From Melampsora larici-populina 98AG31 (lineage: Eukaryota; Basidiomycota; Pucciniomycetes; Pucciniales; Melampsoraceae): a DNA stretch of 64,000 nt. The translations under genes were made by a program, and so were the position numbers. Below the pieces are notes generated by a model that made no database searches, was not told the DNA's origin, and was given only the letters and a program-made list of their open reading frames with translations. Location of the stretch: positions 244,813 through 308,812 of the forward strand of contig NW_006768835.1 in the NCBI RefSeq assembly GCF_000204055.1. The letters are read 5' to 3'. The stretch's first letter is position 1. The number at the start of each line of letters is the position of its first letter. Positions 11,201 to 22,220 of this stretch are shown here, piece by piece.

Positions 11201-11451
11201 ATATTCCTTCCACGTGGTGTGTGGTGTGTCCTATTTGTCACGTATTTAAAAGAAAAAACAAAGAGGTAATTTTATCCCATTTTTTTCTGCCTGATATGAC
11301 GGCTAAGTGCTTCTTTGGTACGTGTTTCTCCTAGATCTCACGATTGATACGAGATCTTCTCTTGAGAATTGGCTCGAAAGCTCAGAAAGAGGAACACAAA
11401 GGGAGTATGGACGACGATATCGAGGTGATGGGAATTGTAGGAGGGGGGTAT

Positions 11452-11904
11452 TTATGCGGAAGATAGTGAAACGTATGCAACCACTTTTGAAATCTTACAC
11501 AAACGTCGCTTACCTAGGGGGTTTGTTTCCTTTACGCTTTCCGCTCTCCTTTCCTCCTCGCTTCCTTCCTCTTCTTCATCTATCCCTTTCCACTCCTCTT
11601 CACCTTGATTATTTTGACTTTGTTCTTCCTCTTGAATCTCTTGAGTCCTATCTAGACGTTTTTCTTGCAGTCTTCTTCTTTCTTTTGTTTTCCTTAAACC
11701 TTTAGGTCGTTGTGGCCTTCTCTTCCTAGTGTTTGTTGGAGTTCCTTGCGACACATTACTACGTTGCCTCCCACCTCCATTCGTTCCTCTCCTCGGTGTT
11801 ATTAGACGGGTTCCGGGTCTTACTCCTGTGGCCGCTGCCTGTGCTCTTGTTAACACCGTATTTAAATTTATTTCAGTTTGATTTATTTGATTTTGAAATG
11901 ACAT
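11452..11904 (-). CDS. N-terminal ORF1 segment of the retrotransposon
   Basis: The first open frame after the A1 repeat on the minus strand begins with ATG (MSFQNQINQTEINLNTVLTR). It codes a hydrophilic protein with a basic centre (RKRRPQRPKGLRKTKERRR) and a Glu-rich tail. It has no known domain. By position it is the start of the gag-like ORF1, and the rest (11008-9677) probably follows by splicing or was separated by decay. How much of the last ~40 residues is translated is uncertain. Confidence 0.45.
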   Translation of the reverse strand: MSFQNQINQTEINLNTVLTRAQAAATGVRPGTRLITPRRGTNGGGRQRSNVSQGTPTNTRKRRPQRPKGLRKTKERRRLQEKRLDRTQEIQEEEQSQNNQGEEEWKGIDEEEEGSEEERRAESVKETNPLGKRRLCKISKVVAYVSLSSA

Positions 11905-12005
11905 CTTCTTTTAGATAATCTGATCTTTTTTGGTTTTGATTTTTTTGATTTTTTGAATTTTTGGTTTTTTGACTCGATTTTGATCGTGTAATAATGAGTT
12001 TATCG

Positions 12006-12235
12006 TTTGAAATAAATTAACTTTCTGAAAGAGAAACTCAGAGATAGATTGATCTCTTTGGTTTCGAGAAGAACTGTAGAAGGTACGAAGAATTTCTGCC
12101 AAAGGGAAATTGAACTTGGAAATTTCCAAATTCTATTCTCGTACTTCAGGAGTGACATGTTACGCTACCTGTCACGTGACAGTTCACCCACCGTGGACAC
12201 CTCCACCAAAGCGTGCCTATTTTTGGTGTAATCAA
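12006..12235 (-). repeat. Split direct repeat A1 (outer 5' end)
   Basis: This 230 bp copy of A2 forms the 5' end of the retrotransposon on the minus strand. It ends ...TGGTGTAATCAA exactly where host-gene sequence resumes at 12236. Confidence 0.9.
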
Positions 12236-12272
12236 GGTTTGCATATGGATTGGTACGAACTCGAGGTGCCAT
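12236..12272 (-). pseudogene. First 12 codons of the gene split by the retrotransposon
   Basis: On the minus strand an ATG at 12272 opens the frame MAPRVRTNPYAN plus one base. Joined to base 5170, the next codon completes and the frame runs on as PKHTSPPRSS without a stop. This shows that the fragment and the gene at 2892-5170 were one exon before insertion, and that the element inserted without a target-site duplication. Confidence 0.85.
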
Positions 12273-12395
12273 TGTTCAATGTTGGAATGAGTCAAAAGGT
12301 TGAGTGATCGATAAAAGATGGTGGTGGGTTGAGAGACAAGGAAAGGACTTCAATCGAGAACTTTCAATTGATCAATTAATTGAAAACTGTAACAT

Positions 12396-13100
12396 GTGTG
12401 TGACAGAAGACAGCAATCAGTGAAACTCGCGGAAAGGATTCGAATTGAGACAAGTTCAACAAAAAAACCGCCAGCTGCAGATCTGCAAGTCAAGATGCTC
12501 TTGATGGACCTCATTCAATGTGAAGAGGCAAACGTAAGTACATATTCACACTCTCTGGTTATTCTTTCTTTAGCTTGGTGACTTATTGAATCTTCTGCAA
12601 CCATTACCAATCAGTTTATCAAAGATTGTGCCAATTCTAATTTATCGGTGGTTTTGGTTCAAACCGGTCAACGGAAACTGATTCGGATCATCTTGTTGGC
12701 TGGTAGTGATTGGATTCAAACTATGAGTGAACCGGGTTTATGGGCAGAAGAGGATGTAAGTTTGGGATGATCGTCTTCACTTTTTTGGGGGGTATTACAT
12801 TCACTTAACACTTTGTCTTTGATTTCTGTTCTAGCTTCATCATATCTTGTCTCGTTATGGATGTTATATAATCGAATTCCAGCTTCATCATATCCTGTCT
12901 CGTTATGGATGTTATATAATCAAACAAGCCTATATTAAATTACATTAACTTTCTCAAGACGAGATGTCACATTTATTGATGAGTTTGATTAATAATCCGA
13001 TCATCGAAGGCTATTTGATTCCTTTCTTCAAACCGACTTTAGATCCTTTAGTGTTAGATGAATTGATAAATGTCTGTATCAAAGTACTATGCCATGATTG
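12396..13100 (+). pseudogene. Remnant of unidentified plus-strand gene
   Basis: Three coding-like pieces with splice-like ends lie in order. One includes ADLQVKMLLMDLIQCEEAN followed by GTAAGT. The next, after an AG, includes LSVVLVQTGQRKLIRIILLA and ends AEED before GTAAGT. The third reads MSHLLMSLINNPIIEGYLIP...LINVCIKVLCHD then a stop. I do not recognise the family. A 48 bp duplication (12833-12922) lies between the second and third pieces and puts a stop downstream, so the gene is probably broken or is a fragment. Confidence 0.35.
12833..12922 (+). repeat. 48 bp tandem duplication
   Basis: The unit beginning AGCTTCATCATATC occurs twice in a row (12833 and 12881) with only one or two differences. 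It falls between exon-like pieces of the unidentified plus-strand gene. Confidence 0.8.
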
Positions 13101-13473
13101 ACCCTTTGGATGAAATTATGACAAAAGATTTCCTTAAAGAGACTCGATTTTGACAAAGGAAAGAGACGTGATTTGACAAAAGATTTCCTTGAATCTTCTC
13201 AATGGCATGATGGACCCTCGGATGAGATGAAATCAGGAGAAACTTCTTTTTGACAAAAGATTTCCTTGAGTTGTCTCATCATTTTTTCGAAAAACCACAT
13301 TTTATATCCAAGGGATATGATCTGACAGCTTAGGGATAGTGATTCAAATTGAATTGATGTGAAATTATCATCATGAAATAAAATGAAATGATTATCTAAC
13401 TGACAGTTTAAGGAATAGACATTCGAATAGACATTAAAGTTCTTAGTTTAAGGAATAGACATTCAAATAGACA
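13101..13473. other. Non-coding gap with short repeats
   Basis: The motif TGACAAAAGATTTCCTT occurs three times (about 13120, 13175 and 13250), and a ~35 bp phrase with AGGAATAGACATTC is repeated at about 13410 and 13450. No gene is seen. Confidence 0.5.
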
Positions 13474-16400
13474 TTAAAGTTCTTGACTCTGATCATGTTC
13501 TGTTGCTTTCTCTTTGCCCTTGAACATCCTCTTTTTCGCGTGATTGTGATCTTTTGCCTTTTGATGTTGTTTGTCTATTTTTTCCTGCTTGTCTCTCAAT
13601 GTCGACTCCCAATTTTCAATTCCTGTTGTGATATCCAACACCCAGTCTTCAGGCTGTACTTTTCGAAAAGAGATTCCGGCCCATTTTCTATGGAGTTCCG
13701 CAGAATAAAAAGACCCCAAGTTGAGGATATAGGATGCTGTCTCCTCATGCACCACACGGTGATCAAAATTCTTTGATAGCCGCCGCTCAATCCTGATAGG
13801 ACAATCCTTTTCAACCTTACATTTGCTTTCATTGCAGTCGTGTTGCACATTAAGGACCCCTTCAATATCCTGGACAATCTGCATTAGCCAAAGTTTCCAA
13901 AATTAATAATCAATTGGTTGTTACTTACTCGGGGATTGATCCAATAGCACTGTTGAGTCACCTCTATCTGGCGCATACGGTAAAAATTGCTAATTCCCCG
14001 AAGTTGACATTTGTAAACCTCCAGTTTGCTTTGTTCTGGTACACAGGAACCTGTTCCCCAGATTCTTTGTACCTTGCCTATGAATCGCACATCTGAAGAT
14101 GTTAATTGGATCTGAAAACCAAATGATACAAACAATCAAAGCAGGGCATGAATAATTCGTGAAGAACATTATCATCTGTTACATACCGATATAAAACTAT
14201 CCTGTTTAAATTGCTGGCCGTTCTTCAAAGTTAATGACTCAAGAACTTTCCAATTCTTTGCCGAGTACGCATCAAATATTGCTTTGGGTATGCACTCGTT
14301 AGCACTTTGTGGTTGGGTTTTATGAACAACTGTGAGAAACAAACATCCAATCAAGAGTTTGTTTGAATAAAATAGTTGAAATTCCTTACATCCGACTTTG
14401 AAATTATGTTCTTGATTCCAAGATTGATTGTAGCCTACTGTCTTCTGAAATAATACATTATTTTTGAATATGTTTGAGACGTTTGGGCTTGCCGCCATGT
14501 AGGTTTTCAGTCTCTTATCGTAAAGGAGGGAACCGGAAGTGAGCGCCCGGATAAGCCTATGATTATTGAAGGAATTTGCTATGTCCCGACCTGGACTCAA
14601 GTGATTTGAGTGAATTGACGAGTTTCTGGTGTTTCCATTATAAGACTCGAAATTTTCAGTTGCAAAGAGGCAAGCTGGACCAAAACGAAGGATTGACGCC
14701 GAGAGGTGAACAAGCATATGGAATTTAGGCTTGTTGCACCATTGTGCTGAGAGCTTCACAATTGATACAAGGAACATTTCAACCCGTTGTCCAAGTTGCT
14801 CAAGATAAGATTCCATATCCGTAATTTCAGTCTGAAAGATCAACGGTGCAAGATGGGATAGTGATGTCCAAGCTTCACGCTCTTCAGCTGATAAATCACA
14901 TTCAAAAAAAATGAATGGTGCTGATTGTATTACTGTGCGAAATTCTTTTCCTGTGAGGCTTTGAAAGTGAGTTATCATACTTTTAGGCTGGATTGCAGGA
15001 ATGCTCAATCCAGAAGTGCTGAAGGATCTCCACCGACCCCAAATCAATTCCATTCCTTTTCTTTTGCTGAACATAACTTCATTCGATTACGGAGAAGGTA
15101 TTTGGCTACTCCCAAAAGCACCACGTGAAGGATTTCGATTGGGGTGTCTCGATGACCATCGAATCCTAAGTAATAACAATGAACATATTAGTGCATTACT
15201 TGGCGGTGGAGGTAAATGAACGTAACCTTTCAACCTCAGAAACGGATTAAATAACCGTTCTTTGAATTCTTCATTGAGTTCAGAGCAGATCTGCGCCACT
15301 GCTTCTTTTGAATAGTTTATGTCTTGATGCAAGTCTTGAACCTTTTTAACAAAGGGCATATTACCTTGGTCGCGAACCCCACACTTACCTGATTCACTGT
15401 CAAAAACCGAGATGGTGTTTGGCTTTTGCGCCAACTCCCATAGTTCTTTTGTTTGCTTTCTTGTTTTGTCCCAGCTTCGAGTTGGTAAATTCAACTGGAA
15501 CAAATGAACAAACCGCATGCTCAATGGTAATAGTAAGTGGCAGATCCAATCAGTAAATAAAGAGAGATATTACCTTGTGCCCGTTTTCATCAACTCCCAC
15601 AAAATTGCTGAAATATGTTCGTGACCTTTTCTGAGCCAATGATTCAACCTTCAAGTCACAAATTCGGCATGGTGTGAGAGAAACCGTTGGGTTCATCGTG
15701 TTGGTGACTTCGGCATGCATTGGCGAATCACCTAAATGACAAAGTATAAATGGAATAACCAGCACTTCTTCTTTGCACTGATTGTCGTATGCCACGAAAC
15801 CGTTGGTTGTGAGTTTGCTGAATGCAAGGCATTGTCAGATGGTAATATCAGTACCAATGAGGAAATACATACTTGATTCCATCGATCACAGGGTCGGCAA
15901 GCTCCAAAGCCCCTGCTGTATTTGATGTTGTCAGGAAATGGCAGTTATATTCCTGATTCACAAATTTTGAAGGTAATCCCGCGAGTGTGAAGTAAAAAGC
16001 AAGGTGTTTATTCCACCTTTTCGAGATGTTTCCAGAGAGATCATCGCAATAAAGCACCGAGGGCATATGTCGAATAATCCTGCCGCCTGCCTTTTTTCTC
16101 CACACGTTTTGTATCAGAACTTCATTGCATTGCCCATTTGCATCATTCTCTATGATGATATTTTTATCAGTTCGAGTCAGTCACAATCAATCAATCAAAT
16201 AAAGATGTATAATACTGACCATACATCACGTCTCCACTTAAATCTTTCATCAACTTGCCACCAATTTCTATTTGATCCAATCCTTTGGCAAAGTTTTTAA
16301 CATCAATTGAAGATAGCTGTGAAGAATCAAAAGACGAGATGGATGGAAACTCGACACGGATTCGTTGACATCCTTCAGAGTCTTGATAAGCAGATTGAAG

Positions 16401-17599
16401 TGCAAAAGCACATTTCGCCAAGACTTGACTATTGATTTGATAAAAGAATATTGGAATGACAATTCTTTTTGATATAAGTTGGACTGGCTCATATATGAAG
16501 AATTGTCCATTTGAAGAGGCCACCATTTTCACCCGTAAGTCTCGATCCAGCTCTTCTCGCCATTTTTTCAATTGCGTAAACCGGTTGATTTTTGATGTTA
16601 AAGTTGGCAATTCGGGTGTGAATTGGAGATGATCCATAACATATGGATTTGCTAGCTCCTATAAAAATACAATCCACAATAAGCAAAGCAGAAAAAGACT
16701 TCATCCCAAAGATGAAAAATAAAAAAGTACTTGAGTCAATATCTGCTGGACCTTGAGTCCAAAACATGGCTTTTCCAAAGGACTGAGGGACTCAGAGACG
16801 TCAAATTCAAATCTTGTCTTGAGATTTTTGCGCACACGCTGGAGGGTTTTATATGCTGGAAGCTTTACATTCAGGAGACCAATAAAAGAACGGACACGTT
16901 TGTACTGAAGCTGTGACATGATTGTCCTGGATGAACCTAGAGTCAGAAACCCAACAAGTTGCTGATCAAAAGAAGCAAATAAGATTCTGGAATAGTTATA
17001 AAAATAACTTCAAGTGCTCTGACCTCTAAGCTGGAGAAAGGCGCCCACGACAAATCCTCTACACCCTGCACATTGACACCGTTTCCTTCTTCTCCCTCTT
17101 CGTCAGATGGATCTGAGGTCACTGATTGGTTATCTTCGTTGTTAAAATCTATTGAATGATGTTCTATATTTTCATCTTCACTATTCACGCTACTGTGATC
17201 GGAGGCTGGAGCTGGAGATGCAAATATGTGTGTGTAATCACGCGCCCAAAGGTTGACAAGGGCTTGTCGTCTTTGTTCACGTTCATGATCGACTGACTCG
17301 TCCACGTTGGGCTCCACCAAAGGGGGATCCATTGAATCTTCATCCATATCAATTTGATCATTATTTAATTGATCATTGTCCTGCACTGCTTCATTTTCAA
17401 TGGATATGAAGCTGACAGCAGCTGGAGCGACAGCCGTGTTGCGAGTAGTTTTCCACCTTTCAAGGTTTCGAATGTGATTTTCCGTTTTAGAATGCCTTTG
17501 AATGGATTCTTCTTGCATCGTGCGGCCTCCAGGACAAGCCAAACAAGAAAATACAATATCGCCTGGACCGCGAATGGTCTCTGCAAAGCCTGAAAACAC
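13474..17599 (-). CDS. Expanded basidiomycete gene family, probably transposon-derived
   Basis: About nine minus-strand exons read in order. The first visible one has a C2H2-like motif (CLACPGGRTMQEESIQRHSKTENH) and an acidic linker. Then come MSQLQYKRVRSFIGLLNVKL, VMDHLQFTP..., a long segment with KFHMLVHLSASILRFGPACL and FATENFESYNGNTRNSSIHS (14172-15074), and a C-terminal exon with NVQHDCNESKC. From memory, this pattern (finger, RFGP..F.TE.FES.N, NVQHDC) is typical of a large uncharacterised family repeated through basidiomycete genomes, which suggests a transposase or its domesticated relative. The catalytic residues are not established. The true start is not resolved because the first exon opens after a splice acceptor near 17593. 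Most exons are free of stops. Confidence 0.5.
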
Positions 17600-18485
17600 A
17601 AGTCGTGTCAGATTTGACGGCCTTGTTGTTCATTCATGAAGGCATTACATTGTTCAATACAACGACGTCCATCCATCTTGATAATTGGGTAACCCAATTT
17701 GAAGTGCGATGATTGAGGTGAAAGCAAAAACACGAAATGTGAGGAACGGTTTGAAAAATTCTGTCCTTTGACAAAAGGGAATGATTGAGTGTTTCCTCAT
17801 TGGAAACCAAGTGGCTCGCTGGGTTAGCCAGCGTGCTCAATCAAATTAAGACCTGTTTCTCATCCGCTGATAATTAAACCAGGGGGAATGTGTTCTGTCA
17901 TTACGGGTTTTCGAGAGGTTTTCAAGGAAATCATGACTTCAGGTGATCAACCGCTCTCACGGTGGTTGATCACCTGTATTTTGAAAATCACTTGAGGGCC
18001 GGATCAGGTCGCGGTACTCTGCCAAAAATCCACCGGTATTCAACCATGTCTTGGTGGAACCTCCTGAAACCCGTTCCTCAACAAAAGGAGGGTTTGTGGT
18101 GTAGGGCTTTGCGGGGGTCCTATTGCCCCTCATCCTCCCTCATTGCCCCTGTCGACTTAACATACATACATACAAACTTGAGATCTGTTTGATTGAGCTC
18201 TATAGCTTTGGCTTTGTACTACATTACGGTGGAGAGGAGTAAGGTCAAGACCTCAATTGCAATTGATCAGAACAGTTGTAGTCTCAAGATCTTAAATGCA
18301 TTTCACTTTGAAGTTTGAAAAGATCAAGTGGCTTGTACCTCAGTCGCTTTAGCCATGTGAGGCTAGCGTTGGACTTTGCCAATTTGTGGCTTGTCAATGT
18401 TTAGTGTGGTCCGTGACCACAAGTTCTGCCGCAAAAGTCAAGCAGTTTGGCGCGGAATTTTTGGCATGAAGTAAGAACGACAGGA
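17600..18485. other. Intergenic DNA, nothing recognised
   Basis: This is the flank between the minus-strand gene and the giant transposon. Short open frames (for example 17962-18192) have no domain or neighbour support. A short inverted pair TGATCAACC...GGTTGATCA lies near 17945-17975. Confidence 0.4.
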
Positions 18486-18493
18486 GTATTACC
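18486..18493 (+). repeat. Left 8 bp target-site duplication, GTATTACC
   Basis: The same eight bases follow the right end at 35582-35589. An 8 bp duplication fits the KDZ/Zisupton superfamily as I know it. Confidence 0.9.
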
Positions 18494-18811
18494 CACCTGT
18501 GTGTACTGAATCCCTCCAAGTGTATTGAATGATACAGCCTCTTCTATCATCCTATAGCCTTCGAAAACGCCCCTTTAGAATTTCCTAGGAAGATAGGAGC
18601 TCCTAGGGTAACCTCAAGATTCTCCTAAGTCCCACTTCTCTAAGGGGGGGACCTTTGGGTTGCTCACGCACCAAGCGGTACTATCACCACCACAACCTGA
18701 AATCTTACAATCTCAGAAGAGATCTCCCCGCCTCAGACATAATCTCACCACTACACTTGTATTCTCACCACTGCACAGCTCACATATCACCAGTATATAA
18801 AAACTCACAAC
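18494..18811 (+). repeat. Left terminal inverted repeat of the KDZ element
   Basis: 318 bp matching the reverse complement of 35264-35581 with few differences. It contains CCTAGGAAGATAGGAGCTCC, a C7/G7 run at AAGGGGGGGACC, and repeated TCTCACCACT phrases toward the inside. The shared sequence stops at AAAAACTCACAAC. Confidence 0.92.
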
Positions 18812-19258
18812 ATGTCACTCGTCACTTCCACTGATTCTTACAACCTCATCCCAAATATCACCATTTGAGACAGGATCTCACCACTGCACCTAAACTCTCA
18901 CCACTACACATCTTTTATATTACCAAGATATAAAAACTCGCCACACGTAGCACTCGTCACTTCCACATCTTACTACAGCAACTTTACATTATCACTACTG
19001 TTGTACATCCCATTACTACCATCAAGCTTACTCACTACTCTACGACAAGCTTTCACTGCTCTACCTATCAAAGTCACAACTATACCCAGGTGCACCGTAA
19101 CTCAATAATACCAAATACCCACCATATGTAACAAATTTATATTACTACTTTACCACTACTCTCGCCTTTCAAGTTCCCAATCTCATTCACTCTTCTTCAA
19201 CACTCTGACTTCGATTCACGTTCAACAACCCCACAACATCCATCCTTTACTTCCTACA

Positions 19259-21215
19259 ATGTCCACTACTCGAACGGGCCGTAGAAAGGCTGTACGGTTT
19301 CCAGCTGGAACCTCTTCTGAAACATCCACCAAAAAACTCACCATCACCACCACTGTAAAAAAACAAAGAGCATTAAATGTCAGTGATAGACCACCCAACA
19401 AGAAGCGACGTCGAAATGAAGACAACGACGAAGATGACGACGAAGATGACATCAATGATGAGGATTACCACGACGAAGACGAAGACCAAAATGACAGCCA
19501 AATCGCAGCACTCTCTGAAATTGAGCCTACTAGTCACAAGATGTCGTCTGTCCAACCAAACTTTAGCAACTACCATGAACTCGGTGTTGAATGGGGCCAG
19601 GCGTACGCTGAAAAAACACTCACCTCTCTAAATCTACCCAAGAATAACCGACCTTCGACCGCGGGACTCTTCGAGGCACAAGCGTTGCAATCAGCTTACG
19701 GCACCGACAAAACGATGCTTTGCATTATCATGAAATGCAGCAGAAAGGTCCTCGATGAAGCTTTGTAAGTCATTTGATTGTTGCTTTTTCAACTGTGAAT
19801 TGATTTGAGCTGTTTGCAACATACCAGGCTAGAAGGTCCATTAACCCGCGAACCCAATATGTATACCAACTATCAAACATACAGTAACATCGCAACTAAC
19901 ACCCCAAGTAAGAGAATTTCAAAGAAGTGTCCGCTGTTGATATTCAATTAATCCATTGCTTCTCTCCTTGTTATTCAATTAATCATCGTACTCCAAGTGC
20001 CACCCAAGGGAGTGTCAAAGGGATTTAAAGCTCGCAACCAAATCGTGGGCTCAACTTGGTCATCTTATAATCCGGAAGAGCAAGAAGTTTTCACACCTCG
20101 CCTATTTGAGAGGCTCTGTATAGCCACAAGCGAGGCGTTTGCGTTAACACAAACACCACTGGGTATTACAACGTCATTCCGCGATGAACCAAAGGAACTT
20201 ACCAATGGACCCTCTGCAAGTCCTCCCGCATCTGGAATTGAACCACTCAGCCCACAAGAGTATGACAAATACGGACCAATTTTTGAACGACTGGTCAACT
20301 CCCAGAAAGTAGCACATGACCTGCACAACGGCCGACTCTGGAGGCATAGCGGCAAAACGAAAAATCGGACCATGGAGCAGCTGATGACAAAGGAAGTTGG
20401 CAAGATAGTGCGGCAGGTAAGATTACACTCCCTTCATCTCTCTCAATCATCTGCCAACAACTTATGCTTTAATTGGATGTTCAGCTCCACGTTTTGAAAA
20501 ATCAATTCAACCTGCAATTTCACATTCTGATTGCAAGATGGACGCCGGATTCACCCTCCTCCCAAGCCCTCTTTCAGGAAGAGTACATGTCTTGTGAAAG
20601 GTGGGCGCGGTCACAGCAGAAGACGCACCTGCTTGAACGTTTCACTTTTGAATCTACCAAAGCCCCACACCATCTTCGCGAAACAAGTGACGGCCGCAAG
20701 GCACCATCGCCAGCTGCAATCCGACAAGCTGAACGACGCACTGAGCTAGCCAAAGCCCTCAACAATCTGATATGTAAGACATTTTTTGAAATCTGTTTTG
20801 TTTTATTTCTTGCCCACCAACTACGTGCTGACAGCGCATTCCTTACGAAATAGCCCCCTATCTACGTGATGGTTATCTGGGAAAGGGAGACGCACACCCA
20901 AAATGTGCCAACTTGCAGGAAGCTTTACCCAAGAAGGACTTCCGCGGTGGAATAAAGCTGGATATCCATCGAACCCCTGAGAGCTGCATTACTGATAGGA
21001 TGCTAGCTAAGGGCCCCAGCTCTCTTACAAACGACGAAGTTGAAATATGGATTGAGGATATCAACAATAAGTACTACACTATAGTTAAGGTGAATGCTAC
21101 AGAACAAAAAGACACCACATCGGACAAATCCGAGTCTGATACCGCTTCCACACCATTACACTTGGCTGAAGCGGAAATAATGGCAGAGCTTACTGGTAAC
21201 TCCGGAAGTAACTGA
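19259..21215 (+). CDS. Hypothetical KDZ-borne protein, five exons
   Basis: This is the first gene inside the left repeat, starting at the ATG after a long promoter-like stretch rich in CTCACCACT. Exons run about 19259-19767, 19830-19910, 20000-20416, 20486-20773 and 20852-21215, all with GT-AG ends. The N-terminus is basic then very acidic (KKRRRNEDNDEDDDEDD), typical of nuclear proteins. The middle has NYHELGVEWGQAYAEKTLTS, FKARNQIVGSTWSSYNPEEQ and a Trp/Arg-rich helix (RWARSQQKTHLLERF). The last exon is mixed and acidic. I recognise no domain. Its place in the element suggests a DNA-binding or transposition accessory role, which is inference. Confidence 0.6.
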
Positions 21216-21587
21216 AGGCAGCACGACTTATTGTTTGCCATCATATGTCATCCAAACACAATTCCCCCAATTACCTTTCAAACTCTCTCTTTACTTGATT
21301 TCTTGTTTCTTTGCTCAATTCACAATTACTATCACACATGTTTCAATACTATACTACTTTACCCTTGAGTTACAACTGAGAAATTTGTTAGTTTATTAAT
21401 ACCCTTGGGGATACCAGAGAACCACAGTACCTTCATAAGTTTGAGAGCAATCTGCAAGTTGCTAGTGTAATTTGGACGGTTCCCCTTAGAGCCTGATAGG
21501 TCTAATTCTCAGGTTGCATAGAGGTATTTGATATATTGGATATGTATTGATGTAAATTCAACAATACTCCTATCGGTTTTGATCATG

Positions 21588-21686
21588 AAAAAAAAGCGCC
21601 GCGAGCAGGGCTCGAACACTGACCACTGAGGCACAGATGGGCACAAACTTAACCCAAGCATCTTATACAACACAGCCATAGAGACA
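21588..21686 (-). ncRNA. tRNA-like Pol III unit (SINE or tRNA relic)
   Basis: On the minus strand an A-box-like TGGCTGTGTTGT (21678-21667) precedes a B-box-like GTTCGAGCC (21617-21609). A run of eight T follows (21595-21588), which could end Pol III transcription. The spacing suits a tRNA with a long variable arm, but the outer ends do not pair into an acceptor stem. I read it as a tRNA-derived SINE head or relic, not a working tRNA. Confidence 0.35.
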
Positions 21687-21994
21687 ATGAGCTTCATCCC
21701 TACAAACGAAATACAACGTACCGGTATAATATCAATGTCTAAGTACACTACAGTTTGTATGTTATCATTAACATTAAGGTCATTAAAGAATGACCTGTAT
21801 GTATGTACAAAAGGTTTATTCTAGGTTTATACTCACAAGATAAACAAGTATTAACCTTTCGTCTTCCTCAAGACCACACTGCCCTATCGACCCTTGCCTC
21901 GATTCGATGCTGCTCCTCGCTCTAGTCGTCACTGTAAGTCCCAGCCGATTCTTTTCACATCAATTGATTTACTTTTTCTCATAGATTTCAATTT

Positions 21995-22220
21995 GATCTT
22001 TCGTCACTATCCTTTCACACAAACCTCAGACTATTTCGACCGATTTCGACCACCGTTGAAGCGCTATAGGACCGTTATCATCGACTTCAATATCAATAGA
22101 GTCAATTCGATCTTTCGTCACTATCCTTTCACACAAACCTCAGACTATTTCGACCAATTGCGACCACCGTTGAAGCGCTATAGGACCGTCATCATCGATT
22201 TCAATATCAATAGAGTGTAA
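21995..22220 (+). repeat. 114 bp tandem duplication upstream of the dioxygenase gene
   Basis: The unit starting GATCTTTCGTCACTATCC occurs at 21995 and 22109 with a handful of differences. Each unit ends in TTCAATATCAATAGAGT, the second followed by GTAAGTAAG, a possible splice donor. It may be 5' untranslated exon sequence of the dioxygenase gene. Confidence 0.75.

Larger units (their letters stand above)
5171..12235 (-). mobile_element. Ngaro/PAT-type tyrosine-recombinase retrotransposon (DIRS order), 7.07 kb
   Basis: Read on the minus strand the element is A1 (12235-12006), gag-like ORF1, RT-RNase H, tyrosine recombinase, then B1 (5979-5713), A2 (5712-5483), a 54 bp spacer, and B2 (5428-5171). 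Split direct repeats of this form, a tyrosine recombinase in place of a DDE integrase, and no target duplication define the PAT/Ngaro branch of DIRS-order elements. The repeat copies are nearly identical (A1/A2 differ at one base that I noticed; B1/B2 mainly by a 9 bp indel), so the insertion is probably recent. Joining base 12236 to 5170 restores an open exon of the host gene, which fixes both ends to the base. Confidence 0.9.

Noticed and set aside
19222..19576. Minus-strand open frames opposite the first KDZ gene
   Set aside because: They are antisense shadows of the acidic Asp/Glu-rich coding stretch.
21588..21686. Functional tRNA gene
   Set aside because: The outer 7 bases at each end do not pair and no clear anticodon stem was found, so only a tRNA-like relic is claimed.
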